Below are positions 16,453 through 26,344 of a stretch of DNA of 64,000 bases, one piece after another. The position numbers were made by a program, and so were the translations under genes. Within the stretch, counting starts at the first letter, position 1. The number at the start of each line of letters is the position of its first letter. The notes under the pieces were generated by a model. It did not search any database. It was not told the origin of the DNA and worked only from the letters and a program-made list of their open reading frames with translations. The DNA is taken from the NCBI GenBank assembly GCA_023423935.1, contig JAFAEQ010000050.1:186001-250000 (forward strand). The letters are read 5' to 3'. The DNA is from Pseudomonadota bacterium (GTDB lineage: Bacteria > Pseudomonadota > Gammaproteobacteria > Steroidobacterales > Steroidobacteraceae).

Positions 16453-18480
16453 ATGCCAGATAGCGGCACTGCGAACTGGACGCTGACCACCGACTCATCC
16501 GGTGTTGCCTGGCTTGCGCTCGACAAGCAGGGCTCCTCTGCAAACAGCCTGTCACGGGCGGTGATGCTCGAGCTCAACGAAATTCTCGAGCGCCTGCACC
16601 GTGCGCCACCCAAAGCGCTCATCGTGACGTCCGCGAAGAAAAGCGGATTCATCGCCGGTGCGGACATCAAAGAATTCGTCGACATCCGCACACCCGATGA
16701 AGCATACGAAATGATCCGCCAAGGCCAGCAGGTGCTGGATCGTTTGGCTTCGCTGCCATGTGTGACGGTTGCTGCGATCAATGGATTTGCGTTGGGCGGT
16801 GGTCTGGAAGTGGCATTGGCATGCCGTTATCGGATCGTGGCGAACGATTCCTCCATCACGCTCGGATTTCCGGAAGTAATGCTCGGAGTTCATCCGGGTT
16901 TGGGCGGGACCGTGCGCGCGGTCAAGCTGATCGGACCGCTCGATGCCATGGATCTGATGCTGACGGGTCGTTCGATTCGTCCCAAGAAAGCGCTGCAGTT
17001 GGGACTGGTCGATCGCCTCGCGCCTGCCGCGACCCTGAATGAGGCCGCCAAGGAGCTGGCGCTCAAGCCGCCTTCACCGAAGTCGCCTGGCTGGAAAGGC
17101 TTTCTGAACAGTGGGCTTGCCCGTCCTGTCCTTGCAGGGCAGATGCGAACGCAGGTTGCGAAACGCGCGCGCGCCGATCACTACCCTGCCCCTTACGCAA
17201 TGATCGAGCTGTGGCAACGCTTTGGCGGCGAAGGGCCGCAAGCCTACGAGGCAGAGGCGCGCTCGATGGCGCAGCTGCTATGCACACCCACATCGCGCAA
17301 TCTGGTTCGCGTGTTCTTTCTTCAGGAGCGGCTCAAGGCCGGCGGCAAGTCGACGGCGAGCCCTGCCCAGCACGCTCATGTCGTGGGCGCTGGCGTGATG
17401 GGCGGAGATATCGCGAGCTGGTGTGCAGCCCGCGGTCTGACCGTCACCCTGCAGGACCGCGAGCTCAAGTATGTCGAGCCGGCGCTGCAGCGCGCCCGCA
17501 AGTTCTTCACGAAGCGCTATCCCGATCCGCGCAAGCAACAGGAAACGCTCGGTCGACTGACTGCGGACGTGAACGGCAACGGTGTCCCGCGCTCGGATGT
17601 TGTGATCGAGGCGATCTTCGAGAATCTGCAAGCCAAGCAGGAGCTCTACGCACGACTCGAACCGTTGATGAAGCCGGACGCCCTCCTCGCCACCAATACC
17701 TCCAGCATCGTGCTCGAACAGCTGTCGGAGCGACTCGCTAATCCTTCGCGCCTGGTCGGCCTGCACTTCTTCAATCCAGTCTCGCGCATGCCGCTGGTCG
17801 AAGTGATTCGCACTGCGTCGACCGATCCTGCGGTCGTACAGCGAGCGCTCGCATTCACCCGTCAGATCGACAAGCTCGCCATCGTCTGCATGAGCTCCCC
17901 GGGGTTTCTGGTCAATCGCATCCTCATGCCGTATCTCAGCGAAGCCATTCGCGCGGCCGAGGAAGGCATTCCGCTCGTTCTGATCGATCGTGCGGCCGAG
18001 GATTTCGGAATGCCCATGGGTCCCATCGAGCTCGCCGATGTGGTCGGGCTGGATGTCGTCATGAGCGTGGGCAAAGTATTTTTTCAGTCCGGCGAAACGG
18101 CGACCCCATCGATCCTGCAGAAGCTCTTCGATCAGAAGAAGTTCGGCAAGAAAACAGGCGGCGGCTTCTACCAGTGGGTGAACGACAAGCCGCAGAAGCC
18201 GGACGCCGGCGGACGGCCCGTGCCCGCAGACCTTCAGGATCGCCTGCTGCTGCCGATGGTGAATGAAGGCGTCGCGGTGTTGCGCGAAGGCGTGGTCGAG
18301 GATGCAGATCTCGTGGATGCGGGCGCGATCTTCGGCGCTGGATTTGCGCCTTTCCGCGGCGGCCCGCTGAACTATGCGCGCGAACGCGGAGTCGAAGTGG
18401 TCGTCAATCGGCTTCGGGAACTGCAATCAACCTATGGAGAGCGGTTCGCTCCGGATGCCGGCTGGCATTCGCTGCAGTAA
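16453..18480 (+). CDS. fadJ: bifunctional enoyl-CoA hydratase / 3-hydroxyacyl-CoA dehydrogenase (FadJ/FadB-type)
   Basis: The 675-aa protein has an N-terminal crotonase domain (about 10–190; GFIAGADIKEF, GFALGGGLEVALACRYRI, EVMLGVHPGLGGT). A linker follows, then a Rossmann 3-hydroxyacyl-CoA dehydrogenase (HVVGAGVMGGDIASW; NTSSIVLEQL; LHFFNPVSRMPLVEVI with the catalytic His), and two C-terminal dehydrogenase helical segments. It catalyses hydration and NAD-dependent oxidation of enoyl-CoA in fatty-acid beta-oxidation. No thiolase partner is adjacent. FadJ against FadB was not resolved. The EtfAB pair at 52–54 kb would accept electrons from the preceding acyl-CoA dehydrogenase step. Confidence 0.88.
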   Translation: MPDSGTANWTLTTDSSGVAWLALDKQGSSANSLSRAVMLELNEILERLHRAPPKALIVTSAKKSGFIAGADIKEFVDIRTPDEAYEMIRQGQQVLDRLASLPCVTVAAINGFALGGGLEVALACRYRIVANDSSITLGFPEVMLGVHPGLGGTVRAVKLIGPLDAMDLMLTGRSIRPKKALQLGLVDRLAPAATLNEAAKELALKPPSPKSPGWKGFLNSGLARPVLAGQMRTQVAKRARADHYPAPYAMIELWQRFGGEGPQAYEAEARSMAQLLCTPTSRNLVRVFFLQERLKAGGKSTASPAQHAHVVGAGVMGGDIASWCAARGLTVTLQDRELKYVEPALQRARKFFTKRYPDPRKQQETLGRLTADVNGNGVPRSDVVIEAIFENLQAKQELYARLEPLMKPDALLATNTSSIVLEQLSERLANPSRLVGLHFFNPVSRMPLVEVIRTASTDPAVVQRALAFTRQIDKLAIVCMSSPGFLVNRILMPYLSEAIRAAEEGIPLVLIDRAAEDFGMPMGPIELADVVGLDVVMSVGKVFFQSGETATPSILQKLFDQKKFGKKTGGGFYQWVNDKPQKPDAGGRPVPADLQDRLLLPMVNEGVAVLREGVVEDADLVDAGAIFGAGFAPFRGGPLNYARERGVEVVVNRLRELQSTYGERFAPDAGWHSLQ

Positions 18481-18575
18481 CTGCAGCCTCTGTTAACATC
18501 CTTTCGAATCGCGTCGGCCGCAGGTCGCGACTCGTACCTCACAGTCCGTAAAAGTCCCAGGTAGTCTAAGCCCCG

Positions 18576-19634
18576 ATGGAGAGTAAGCCGCTCGATCTGA
18601 GCCTGTTGCGATCGTTTTCGCCGCTGGATGGGCTGAAGCCCGAGAATCTGTATTCGCTCGCGCGCAAGACTGTCATGCGGGAGCTCACCGCCGGACGCAT
18701 GCTGTTCAAGGAAGGCGACACGGACAAGCGTACCTACTACCTCGTGAGCGGCGTCGTGGAGCTCCTCCATGAAGGACGCACCGTCATGATGGTTCGCAGC
18801 GGCGCGCCAGAAGCACGCAATCCAATCGCGCCGGGTCTGCCGCGCCGATACAGCGCGCGCGTGCTCTCCGAGCGTATCGAGTACCTGTCCATCGACAGCG
18901 ACATGCTCGATGTGATGCTCACCTGGGATCAGACCGGGTCTTACGAAGTTAACGAGCTCAAACAGAACGAAGAAGCCGCGTCGGATGACTGGATGACGAC
19001 GCTGCTGCAGACCAAAGCGCTGCATCGAATTCCGCCGGCCAACATCCAGGCCATCTTCATGCGGATGCAGCGTGTGGATTACAAAGCCGGCGAAAGCGTC
19101 ATCAAGCAGGGTGACGAAGGCGATTACTTCTATGTGATCGTGAAGGGCAAATGCGTCGTGATCCGCGAGACGCCCTTGAACAAGGAAGGTATTCGTCTGG
19201 CGGAGCTCGGCATGGGCGACACCTTCGGCGAGGAAGCGCTGATCTCCGATGCGCGCCGCAATGCCAATGTCAGCATGCTGACCGACGGCACGCTGATGCG
19301 CCTGGGCAAGGAAGATTTCCGCAAGCTGCTGAACGAGCCGCTACTCGAACGAGTGGATCTCGAACGTGCGAAAGCCATCGTGGCGAGCGGCGGGCAATGG
19401 CTGGACGTGCGTCTGCCGAGCGAGTTCGACAACTATCACATGGAAGGCGCGTTGAACCTGCCGCTCTATTTCATCCGCCTGAAGCTGAAATCACTCGATC
19501 GCAACGTGCATTACGTGGTGTGCTGCGACACGGGCCGAAGAAGCTCTGCGGCCGCTTACATCCTTTCGGAGCGCGGTTTTCATGCGTCGGTGCTGGAAGG
19601 CGGGCTGCCCTCGGCGGACATGACCAGGAAGTGA
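18576..19634 (+). CDS. cyclic-nucleotide-binding (two domains) + rhodanese-like protein
   Basis: The 352-aa protein has two cNMP-binding folds (about 10–115 and 140–250). The second carries KAGESVIKQGDEGDYFYVIVKG and GMGDTFGEEALISDARRNANV, close to the FGE-x2-L-x-R/A phosphate cassette. A rhodanese-like domain follows (about 265–350; WLDVRLPSEFDNYHMEGALNLPL, VVCCDTGRRSSAAAYIL) with Cys in the active loop position. No DNA-binding helix-turn-helix is visible. It may couple nucleotide sensing to sulfur transfer or protein modification. It is convergent with pilZ. Confidence 0.83.
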   Translation: MESKPLDLSLLRSFSPLDGLKPENLYSLARKTVMRELTAGRMLFKEGDTDKRTYYLVSGVVELLHEGRTVMMVRSGAPEARNPIAPGLPRRYSARVLSERIEYLSIDSDMLDVMLTWDQTGSYEVNELKQNEEAASDDWMTTLLQTKALHRIPPANIQAIFMRMQRVDYKAGESVIKQGDEGDYFYVIVKGKCVVIRETPLNKEGIRLAELGMGDTFGEEALISDARRNANVSMLTDGTLMRLGKEDFRKLLNEPLLERVDLERAKAIVASGGQWLDVRLPSEFDNYHMEGALNLPLYFIRLKLKSLDRNVHYVVCCDTGRRSSAAAYILSERGFHASVLEGGLPSADMTRK

Positions 19635-19671
19635 CGGGCGCACTCGTCACTCATCACGGATCACTCGGCAC

Positions 19672-20037
19672 CTACATCGTATGCGTGGGCTTGTCGCCGC
19701 CGAGCGCACCGGCGAGATAGCTCTCGATCTTCCGCTGAGTATTGCCGCGATCCTGTTCGCTGAACTGCACGCCGATACCGGCCGTGCGTTTGCCCTGTGC
19801 GCCTTTCGGCGTCATCCAGATCACGCGACCTGCGACGGGCAGCTTCTCGTCTTCGCCCATCAGGTTGAGCAGCATGAAGACTTCGTCGCCGAGACGATAA
19901 TTGCTGTTCGTCGGAATGAACAATCCGCCGTTCTTCACGAACGGCATGTACGCCAGGTACAAGGCGCTCTTGTCCTTGATCGTCAGAGTGAGCAAGCCAG
20001 GCTTGCTGGTGGGCTGCCGCATTGCCGTTCCGTTCAT
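19672..20037 (-). CDS. pilZ: type IV pilus assembly protein PilZ
   Basis: The 121-aa single PilZ domain closely follows the PilZ of type IV pilus systems (LTIKDKSALYLAYMPF, NGGLFIPTNSNYRLGDEVFMLL, RVIWMTPKGAQGKR, AGIGVQF) and ends DKPTHTM as in that family. Like them it lacks the canonical RxxxR c-di-GMP motif near the N-terminus. It acts in pilus assembly with PilF/PilB-type partners encoded elsewhere. ATG 20037 is chosen; ATG 20022 is also possible. It is the last gene of the fab–holB block, as usual in gammaproteobacteria. Confidence 0.9.
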   Translation of the reverse strand: MNGTAMRQPTSKPGLLTLTIKDKSALYLAYMPFVKNGGLFIPTNSNYRLGDEVFMLLNLMGEDEKLPVAGRVIWMTPKGAQGKRTAGIGVQFSEQDRGNTQRKIESYLAGALGGDKPTHTM

Positions 20038-20112
20038 ACGAGATCTGTCGATCGTGCCCTGCAAGGGACCCTGTGGGTGAACCGCAAGGTGCAATTCACG
20101 CCGAATACGTCG

Positions 20113-21141
20113 CTACCTTCCGGCGGTGGCCGGCATCAACGCCTGCAACAGCGATATGAGCACTGCCTCGACGGCAAGCTCCCGTTGGAGCGCGGTGCGG
20201 GCCAGCTGCGCCTTGAGCGCTCGAATCTGGTCCACCAGAGTGTAGAGAGCACTTATGTTCAACGTCGCTGGGACGCTTGGCAAGTGTGCAGATCTCGCCG
20301 GGAACGTGAACAGCTCGGCACTTCCACCAATTGCCGCGCGGGCCGCTGAGCTGAGCCACAAATCCAGCCAGTTCAGCCTTTCGATGAGCCCTTCCTTGGC
20401 CCATTCCGTTGCGACCTGCGTCACATCGGTATGCCCGGAGGCCAGCTGCGTCACCGCACGCTGCATATCGGCATCGAGCTGATCGAATCGTCCCCGCGCC
20501 AGTTCCGCGGCTCGCAGCGGCGCGCGACCGGCAAATTCGAGTAGTTGCGGACTCACTGCCCCGCCCGTTTCCACTTCGAGCCAGGACAACGCTTCCGTGG
20601 CGGTTGGGCCCTGTACCACGACGCGACCGCAACGACTGCGGACCGTCGGCAGGAGCGCCGAGGGTTGCGAGGTCGCCAGAATGAGCAGGCTGCCGGGTGT
20701 CGGCTCCTCGAGCGTCTTGAGCAGACTGTTCGCGGCATTGACCGTCATCTGGTGCGCCGGTTCGACGACCGCAACCTTGTAACCCTGCCGATAGCTGGTC
20801 TGCGTCAGCCGCGCACCTGCGGCGCGAATCTGGTCGACGGAGATCTGTTGCTTGTCCTCCTCCGGACTCACCCACAGCAGATCGGGATGTGAATGCGCAT
20901 GGATGAGCTGGCAACTCGAGCAGCTGCCACAGACGCGCAACTGATCCCTGGAGTTCTCGCATAGAACGGCGGCCGCGAGCCAGGCTGCCAGCTGGCGCTT
21001 GCCCAGGCCTTCGGCGCCCTGCAACAGCAACGCATGCGGAAAGCGCTGAGCTGCCCAGGCGGACTGCAGCTGCTCGACGGCGCTGCTGTGCCAGGGAAAC
21101 TGGCGCGGCGCAGGTATCGGAGTCGGTGTGGATTCAGCCAT
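20113..21141 (-). CDS. holB: DNA polymerase III delta' subunit
   Basis: The 342-aa clamp-loader subunit has PHALLLQGAEGLGKRQLA (modified P-loop, about 36–52), a zinc cluster CGSCSSCQLIHAHSHPD, VAVVEPAHQMTVNAANSLLKTLEEP and the SRC sequence TVRSRCGRV. With the gamma/tau and delta subunits it loads the sliding clamp. It overlaps tmk by 8 bp and precedes pilZ, the common gammaproteobacterial arrangement. Confidence 0.93.
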   Translation of the reverse strand: MAESTPTPIPAPRQFPWHSSAVEQLQSAWAAQRFPHALLLQGAEGLGKRQLAAWLAAAVLCENSRDQLRVCGSCSSCQLIHAHSHPDLLWVSPEEDKQQISVDQIRAAGARLTQTSYRQGYKVAVVEPAHQMTVNAANSLLKTLEEPTPGSLLILATSQPSALLPTVRSRCGRVVVQGPTATEALSWLEVETGGAVSPQLLEFAGRAPLRAAELARGRFDQLDADMQRAVTQLASGHTDVTQVATEWAKEGLIERLNWLDLWLSSAARAAIGGSAELFTFPARSAHLPSVPATLNISALYTLVDQIRALKAQLARTALQRELAVEAVLISLLQALMPATAGR

Positions 21142-21784
21142 GGCTCTGCGTTAACAGTCGATCGCGAATCGTCGTTCGAATCGCTTCAGTGACGGTTTGC
21201 ACTTCCAGCGAAGCATCGATGACGGCGATCCGCCTGGGTTCGAGGCGCGCACGGTCTAGATATCCCGCGCGCACTCGCTCGAAGAATTCACGCCGCTCAC
21301 GTTCGAAGCGATCCGTCACGCCCGCGCTCTGATTGCGTGCTCGAGCGCGAGTCGCGGAGAGATCCAGCGGCGCATCGAGCAGCAGCGTGAGATCGGGACG
21401 CAAGTCCTGCTGAACGAGCTGCTCGAGTGTTGCAATGTGAGCGACGTCGAGCCCCCTGCCCCATCCCTGATAGGCATACGTGGCATCGGTGAAGCGATCA
21501 CAGACGACCCATGCACCGCGACGCAACGCAGGTTCGATCACGTTTGCAATATGAGTGGCACGCGCGGCGAACATCAGAAGCAGCTCGCAGATCGCGGGCA
21601 TGCTCTCTTCGGCGTTCTCGAGCAGCAGCTCGCGAATACGCTCGGCTCGAGGCGTGCCTCCAGGCTCTCGGGTGAATACGACATCGAAGCCTTGCGCGTC
21701 GAGCCACTCGCGCAACGCGGCGATCTGCGTGGACTTGCCCACGCCTTCGCCGCCCTCGATCGTGATGAAGCGTCCGCGCGTCAT
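21134..21784 (-). CDS. tmk: thymidylate kinase
   Basis: The 216-aa protein starts MTRGRFITIEGGEGVGKSTQ with the P-loop at 11–19. It has the DR(F/Y) motif in VVCDRFTDATYAYQGWGRGLD, a lid region TRARARNQSAGVTDRFERE and standard length. It phosphorylates dTMP to dTDP. It overlaps mltG by 4 bp and holB by 8 bp, consistent with translational coupling. Confidence 0.95.
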   Translation of the reverse strand: MTRGRFITIEGGEGVGKSTQIAALREWLDAQGFDVVFTREPGGTPRAERIRELLLENAEESMPAICELLLMFAARATHIANVIEPALRRGAWVVCDRFTDATYAYQGWGRGLDVAHIATLEQLVQQDLRPDLTLLLDAPLDLSATRARARNQSAGVTDRFERERREFFERVRAGYLDRARLEPRRIAVIDASLEVQTVTEAIRTTIRDRLLTQSHG

Positions 21785-22818
21785 GGCAGATTCAATCTCG
21801 GTTGCTTGAGCTGCTGCAGGTAACGCTTCACCGCAGCGTCATGCTCTGCGAGGGTTTTCGAGAAGTAATGACTGCCATCGCCCTTGCCTGTCGCCACGAA
21901 AAAGAGTGCCCCGGTCAGCTCCGGATGCACCGCCGCGTTCAGCGACCCGAGTCCGGGCAATGCAATCGGCGTCGGCGGAAGACCGGAGCGTGTGTACGTG
22001 TTGTACGGTGTATCGCGCAATAGATCCACACGCCGGATGTTGCCATCGTAGCTTTCGCCGATGCCGTAGATCACTGTGGGATCGGTCTGGAGTCGCATGC
22101 CTCGCTTCAGCCGTTCGACGAACACACCGGCGATGATAGGACGTTCGCTCTCCAGCGCCGTTTCCTTCTCGATCACGGAAGCGAGAATCAACGCCTCGTA
22201 TTTGGTGGCAAGCGGAAGATTCTTGTCACGCCCATTCCATGCCTTGTCGAGCTCCTGGGTCATGCGTCGATGAGCCATGCTCAGCAAATCGATATCGGTC
22301 GTGTTGCGCGGAAAGCGATAGGTATCCGGAAAGAACTGTCCCTCGGGATGCACGCCAGGCGCGCCGAGCATCTGCATCAGCTCTTCGGGCGAAAGCGCCG
22401 ATGCTTTGTGAATCACTGCCTCATGTGCATTGAGCAGCTTCATGATGTCCACAAAACGTGAGCCTTCGATGAACGTGATGCTGTGGAGGATGACCTGTCC
22501 GGAACTCAACAACTGCAGCAACGTTCGCGGCGTGAGACCCGACATCAATTGATATTCGCCCGCTTTCAAGCCGCCACTGCGACCCGTGAGGCGCGCCCAC
22601 AGGATCCAAACTTCGGGCTCCTGAACGATCCCTCGCCGATTCAGGTTTTCTGCAATGCTGCGAAGGCTCGCGCCTTTCTCGACCTCGAAGATCTGTTGCG
22701 TGTCGAGCGCTGCGATCGGCGTATCGAGCCACGCGTGCGCGCGCCACAGCGCCACGCCGATGGCACCTGCGAAAAGCAGGATCAGGATTGCAATGAACCG
22801 CAGCAGTCGTCGCATCAA
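21781..22818 (-). CDS. mltG: endolytic murein transglycosylase
   Basis: The 345-aa YceG-like protein has one N-terminal membrane helix (about 5–28), a LysM-like region (IFEVEKGASLRSIAENLNRRGIV) and the catalytic domain with FPDTYRF, ASVIEKETA (catalytic Glu), RLQTDPTVIYG and YNTYTRSGLPPTPIALPG. It cleaves nascent glycan strands at the inner membrane and sets their length. It overlaps both pabC and tmk by 4 bp. Confidence 0.95.
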   Translation of the reverse strand: MMRRLLRFIAILILLFAGAIGVALWRAHAWLDTPIAALDTQQIFEVEKGASLRSIAENLNRRGIVQEPEVWILWARLTGRSGGLKAGEYQLMSGLTPRTLLQLLSSGQVILHSITFIEGSRFVDIMKLLNAHEAVIHKASALSPEELMQMLGAPGVHPEGQFFPDTYRFPRNTTDIDLLSMAHRRMTQELDKAWNGRDKNLPLATKYEALILASVIEKETALESERPIIAGVFVERLKRGMRLQTDPTVIYGIGESYDGNIRRVDLLRDTPYNTYTRSGLPPTPIALPGLGSLNAAVHPELTGALFFVATGKGDGSHYFSKTLAEHDAAVKRYLQQLKQPRLNLP

Positions 22819-23636
22819 AGCCTCAGTGCTTCACGCAGCTTGTCCGCCATCGGAGCGGCACTCCAATGCAGCTCATCCAGCGCGGCAACGGAACGGATGC
22901 CACGTACCGCATTCGTCAAGAACACTTCGCTCGCCTGCGCAAGATCGTCTGGCCACAACGGCTCGACACTGACGGGCATTCCCAGCCTCTCGGCCGCCGC
23001 GAGCGTCTGCGCTCGCATGACGCCGTGCACGCCGCAGAATCTCAGATCCGGCGTCGTGAGCACACCCTGACGGACCACGAACAGATTGGCGGACGTTGCA
23101 CTGACGATCTCGCCAGCAGTGTCGAGCATCAAACCTTCATCGAACTGCGCAGGCTCCCATTCGCCTTGTGCAAGCACCTGCTCGAGACGGTTCAGATGTT
23201 TGATGCCGGCGAGTCGTTCGTTACGGCTCAGGCGCATCTCGCACCAGCGTAGTCGCAGCCCCTGCGGGGACTTCCGTTCCGGCACCGGATGCAACGACAG
23301 AATTCGCGTACACGCGCCTTGCGGATCCGCCCTGTAACCTCGACCCGTCGTGCCGCGCGTGATGACGATCTTGAGGACCGCATCCTTCGTGTCGCCCACC
23401 AGATGCGCGATTTCCGCGAGCAGCTTGGCTGGGTCCGGAGCCGCAAGCTTCAGGCGCTCGCATCCCAGAAGCAGCCGCGCAAGATGGGCGTCGAGCAACC
23501 GAACCGCGCCGTCACGGATCAGCGCAGTCTCGAAAAGACCATCGCCATAGTTCAGCCCCCGATCCATTGCGCTGATTGCAGTCGCCGCGGTGTTCAGGAC
23601 GACGCCGTTCACGGAAATGGCCAGAGGACCGCTCAA
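22815..23636 (-). CDS. pabC: aminodeoxychorismate lyase
   Basis: The 273-aa fold-type IV PLP enzyme shows DRGLNYGDGLFETALIRDG near residue 25, KIVITRGTTGRGY containing the expected PLP lysine, a KHLNRLEQVLA segment, and TSANLFVVRQGVL. It converts 4-amino-4-deoxychorismate to p-aminobenzoate and pyruvate for folate synthesis. It is coupled to pabB by a 4-bp overlap. Confidence 0.93.
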   Translation of the reverse strand: MSGPLAISVNGVVLNTAATAISAMDRGLNYGDGLFETALIRDGAVRLLDAHLARLLLGCERLKLAAPDPAKLLAEIAHLVGDTKDAVLKIVITRGTTGRGYRADPQGACTRILSLHPVPERKSPQGLRLRWCEMRLSRNERLAGIKHLNRLEQVLAQGEWEPAQFDEGLMLDTAGEIVSATSANLFVVRQGVLTTPDLRFCGVHGVMRAQTLAAAERLGMPVSVEPLWPDDLAQASEVFLTNAVRGIRSVAALDELHWSAAPMADKLREALRL

Positions 23637-24976
23637 TTGCCGGCTCCGGTCAATGCATTCAGGACGCCCCGGGCCTTGGCGCGGGACTCATCGAGCTCAC
23701 GCAACGCAATGGAATCCGCGACGATCCCGGCGCCAGCGCGCAGGCTCACCGTGCGGTCATGCACTTCCAGCGTCCGGATCAGGATATTGAAGTCCATGCT
23801 GCCATCGCGGTTCAGATAGCCGAGAGATCCAGTGTAAGCGCCCCGGGGCACGCCCTCGAGTTCCGCAATGATTTCCATGCACCGTACCTTCGGACAACCC
23901 GTGATGGTGCCGCCCGGAAATACTGCGGCGAGCGCCTGGCCCGGGGTGATCTCCGGACGCAATCGACCGCGAACGTTCGAAACGATGTGATGAACATGCG
24001 CGTACGACTCGATCGTCATGAGCTCATCGACTTCGACCGTTCCAGCTTCGCAAACACGTCCGAGATCGTTGCGTTCGAGGTCCAGCAGCATGATGTGCTC
24101 GGCGCGTTCCTTGGGATGCGAGAACAGCTCTCGCGCCAGATCCCGATCCGAAGGCTCGTCTTTTCCCCGCGGCCGCGTACCCGCGATCGGGCGCGTGTTG
24201 ATGATCCGGTCTTTGACGCTGGCCAGACGCTCGGGCGAGGAGCTGATCACCGAGAGCTCGGGGAATTGTGCGATGGCACTGAAGGGCCCGGGGTTGGTCT
24301 GACGCAGGCGGCGGTACAGATCGACGGGCGTCACGTTCGGACGCAGTTGCGCGCGCCAGCCCTGCGAAAGGTTCGCCTGGTAGATGTCACCGGCTGCGAT
24401 GTACTCGAGCGCGCGTTCCACCGCATGGAGATAGCGCTCGGGCGGATCCTCTTCGACTTGTTCTGCGAGTGCTGCATGAATCAGCCGCGGTGTCGACACC
24501 GAACATCCCGCCAGGTCGGCACTCATCGCATCGAGCAGCGACTCGCGTCCGGCTTCCGCGACCAGCCATCCGGCGCCGGTGGCGTGCTCGTAGATCACGG
24601 CTGCCGGTACGCGTGCGGCGATCGCAATCGGATCGCCGGAGACAGGCAAGCGCAACCGAGGCTCGATTTGTCCGGCGAGCTCATAGCTCAGATAGATCAG
24701 CCATCCACCCACGAAAGGCAGATTCGCCTCGATAGGGGCCGTGCGCTCAGCTCGCCAGGCCGCATCTAACGAATCGAGAAAGGATGGCTCCGTATCGGAT
24801 AAACGCGAGAGCGTCAGGCGTTCTTCGGGAAACGCAAACAGAATGTCGAAGCGACCGAGAGGCTCGCCGACGGCAGCACTCGCGAACAGCGCGGGATAAC
24901 GATCCGGATACGCGCCGTGCAGGTTGATCAGCGCCGCACCGGTAAGCGGGATGGAACGAATCACCGCATCCGTCAT
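23633..24976 (-). CDS. pabB: aminodeoxychorismate synthase component I
   Basis: The 447-aa chorismate-binding enzyme has an N-terminal TrpE-like part and the catalytic module GDIYQANLSQGW, SSSPERL, TRPIAGTRPRGKD, LDLERNDLGRVCEAGTVEV and FPGGTITGCPKVRCMEIIAELE. It aminates chorismate together with a glutamine amidotransferase subunit (pabA, not in the window). The upstream 79-bp gap to fabF holds nothing distinctive. Confidence 0.93.
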   Translation of the reverse strand: MTDAVIRSIPLTGAALINLHGAYPDRYPALFASAAVGEPLGRFDILFAFPEERLTLSRLSDTEPSFLDSLDAAWRAERTAPIEANLPFVGGWLIYLSYELAGQIEPRLRLPVSGDPIAIAARVPAAVIYEHATGAGWLVAEAGRESLLDAMSADLAGCSVSTPRLIHAALAEQVEEDPPERYLHAVERALEYIAAGDIYQANLSQGWRAQLRPNVTPVDLYRRLRQTNPGPFSAIAQFPELSVISSSPERLASVKDRIINTRPIAGTRPRGKDEPSDRDLARELFSHPKERAEHIMLLDLERNDLGRVCEAGTVEVDELMTIESYAHVHHIVSNVRGRLRPEITPGQALAAVFPGGTITGCPKVRCMEIIAELEGVPRGAYTGSLGYLNRDGSMDFNILIRTLEVHDRTVSLRAGAGIVADSIALRELDESRAKARGVLNALTGAGN

Positions 24977-25055
24977 GACAGGCGACCTCGGCGAACACCC
25001 ACTCGCACCGCGCGTCCGGTGTTGCGTTGACGCGCGAGCGATGAAAGAACGTGTC

Positions 25056-26300
25056 TCAGCTGAGCTTGCGGAAGATCAAGCTGCCGTTCGTGCCGCCAAA
25101 GCCGAAGGAATTGGATAGCGCGACGTCGATGGGCATCGACCGTGCCTGCCTGGGCACATAGTCGAGATCGCAACCTTCGCCTGGGGCATCCAGATTGATC
25201 GTGGGCGGTGCGACCTGGTCGCGAATGGCGAGCACGGAGAAAATCGCCTCGACAGCGCCTGCCGCACCGAGCAGATGACCCGTCATGGACTTGGTCGAGC
25301 TCACGGCAAGCTTGTAGGCGTGGTCGCCGAAACAACGCTTCATCGCCAGTGTCTCGGCGCGATCGCCCAGATCTGTCGATGTCGCATGCGCATTGATGTA
25401 CTGCACCTGCTCGGCGTTCAACCCCGCATCCCGCATCGCATTTGCCATCGCCAGACGTGCGCCCTCGCCATCTTCCGGCGGCGCCGTGATGTGATGCGCA
25501 TCGCCGCTCATGCCGAAGCCGACCAGCTCCGCATAGATACGCGCGCCGCGCTTTTTCGCGTGTTCGTACTCTTCGAGCGTCAATGCGCCTGCGCCATCGG
25601 AAAGCACGAATCCATCGCGATCCTTATCCCAGGGACGGCTTGCTCCTTGCGGATCATCGTTGCGCGTCGACAGCGCCCGCGCCTGGCAGAAGCTGCCAAG
25701 ACCCAGCGGCGTCGTCGCCATCTCGCCGGCACCGGCGATCATCACATCTGCATCGCCATACTGAATCAGGCGCGCTGCAAGGCCGATCGCGTGCGTCGAC
25801 GTCGTGCACGCCGTCACCGTCGCGATGTTCGGACCGGTCAGTTTGAACTGAATCGACACATGGCCGGAGATCATGTTGATGATGCTGCCGGGCACGAAGA
25901 ATGGAGAGATCTTCTTCGGGCTGTGCGTCTCGATGTATTTCTCGTAATTCTCTTCGATCGTGTGCAGGCCACCGATGCCTGCACCCATCGCAACACCGAT
26001 GCGCGGACTGTTCTCCGCCGTCACCTCGATGCCTGAATCCTTGAGGGCTTCGGAAGCCGCGGCGACTCCGTAATGCATGAACGGATCCATGCGGCGCAGC
26101 TCTTTCGCGGGGAGATACTTCTCCGCATCGAAGCCCGCCACGGGACCGTGAAACCGGACTGGAAAAGCGCTGACATCGAACGTCGTGATCGGTCCGATGC
26201 CACTTTTGCCAGCGAGGATGTTGCTCCACGCACCTTCCACCGTGCTGCCGACCGGCGAAATGATGCCTAGACCCGTAACGACGACGCGACGCTTCGACAA
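25056..26300 (-). CDS. fabF: 3-oxoacyl-ACP synthase II
   Basis: The 414-aa condensing enzyme has the full Cys-His-His triad: Cys165 in VTACTTSTHAIG, His305 in NAHATSTDLGD and His342 in KSMTGHLLGAAG. The C-terminal SNSFGFGGTNGSLIF loop is intact. It elongates acyl-ACP with malonyl-ACP in type II fatty-acid synthesis. It lies 139 bp downstream of acpP, separated by two strong hairpins. Confidence 0.95.
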   Translation of the reverse strand: MSKRRVVVTGLGIISPVGSTVEGAWSNILAGKSGIGPITTFDVSAFPVRFHGPVAGFDAEKYLPAKELRRMDPFMHYGVAAASEALKDSGIEVTAENSPRIGVAMGAGIGGLHTIEENYEKYIETHSPKKISPFFVPGSIINMISGHVSIQFKLTGPNIATVTACTTSTHAIGLAARLIQYGDADVMIAGAGEMATTPLGLGSFCQARALSTRNDDPQGASRPWDKDRDGFVLSDGAGALTLEEYEHAKKRGARIYAELVGFGMSGDAHHITAPPEDGEGARLAMANAMRDAGLNAEQVQYINAHATSTDLGDRAETLAMKRCFGDHAYKLAVSSTKSMTGHLLGAAGAVEAIFSVLAIRDQVAPPTINLDAPGEGCDLDYVPRQARSMPIDVALSNSFGFGGTNGSLIFRKLS

Positions 26301-26344
26301 GCGCTTACCTCAACTGGCGGAAATAGGTGACTGGAAGTCGGGGA

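Noticed and set aside
17278..18426. 382-codon minus-strand open frame opposite the FadJ-type gene
   Set aside because: Antisense shadow of a complete bifunctional enzyme; His/Arg/Asp-rich without motifs.
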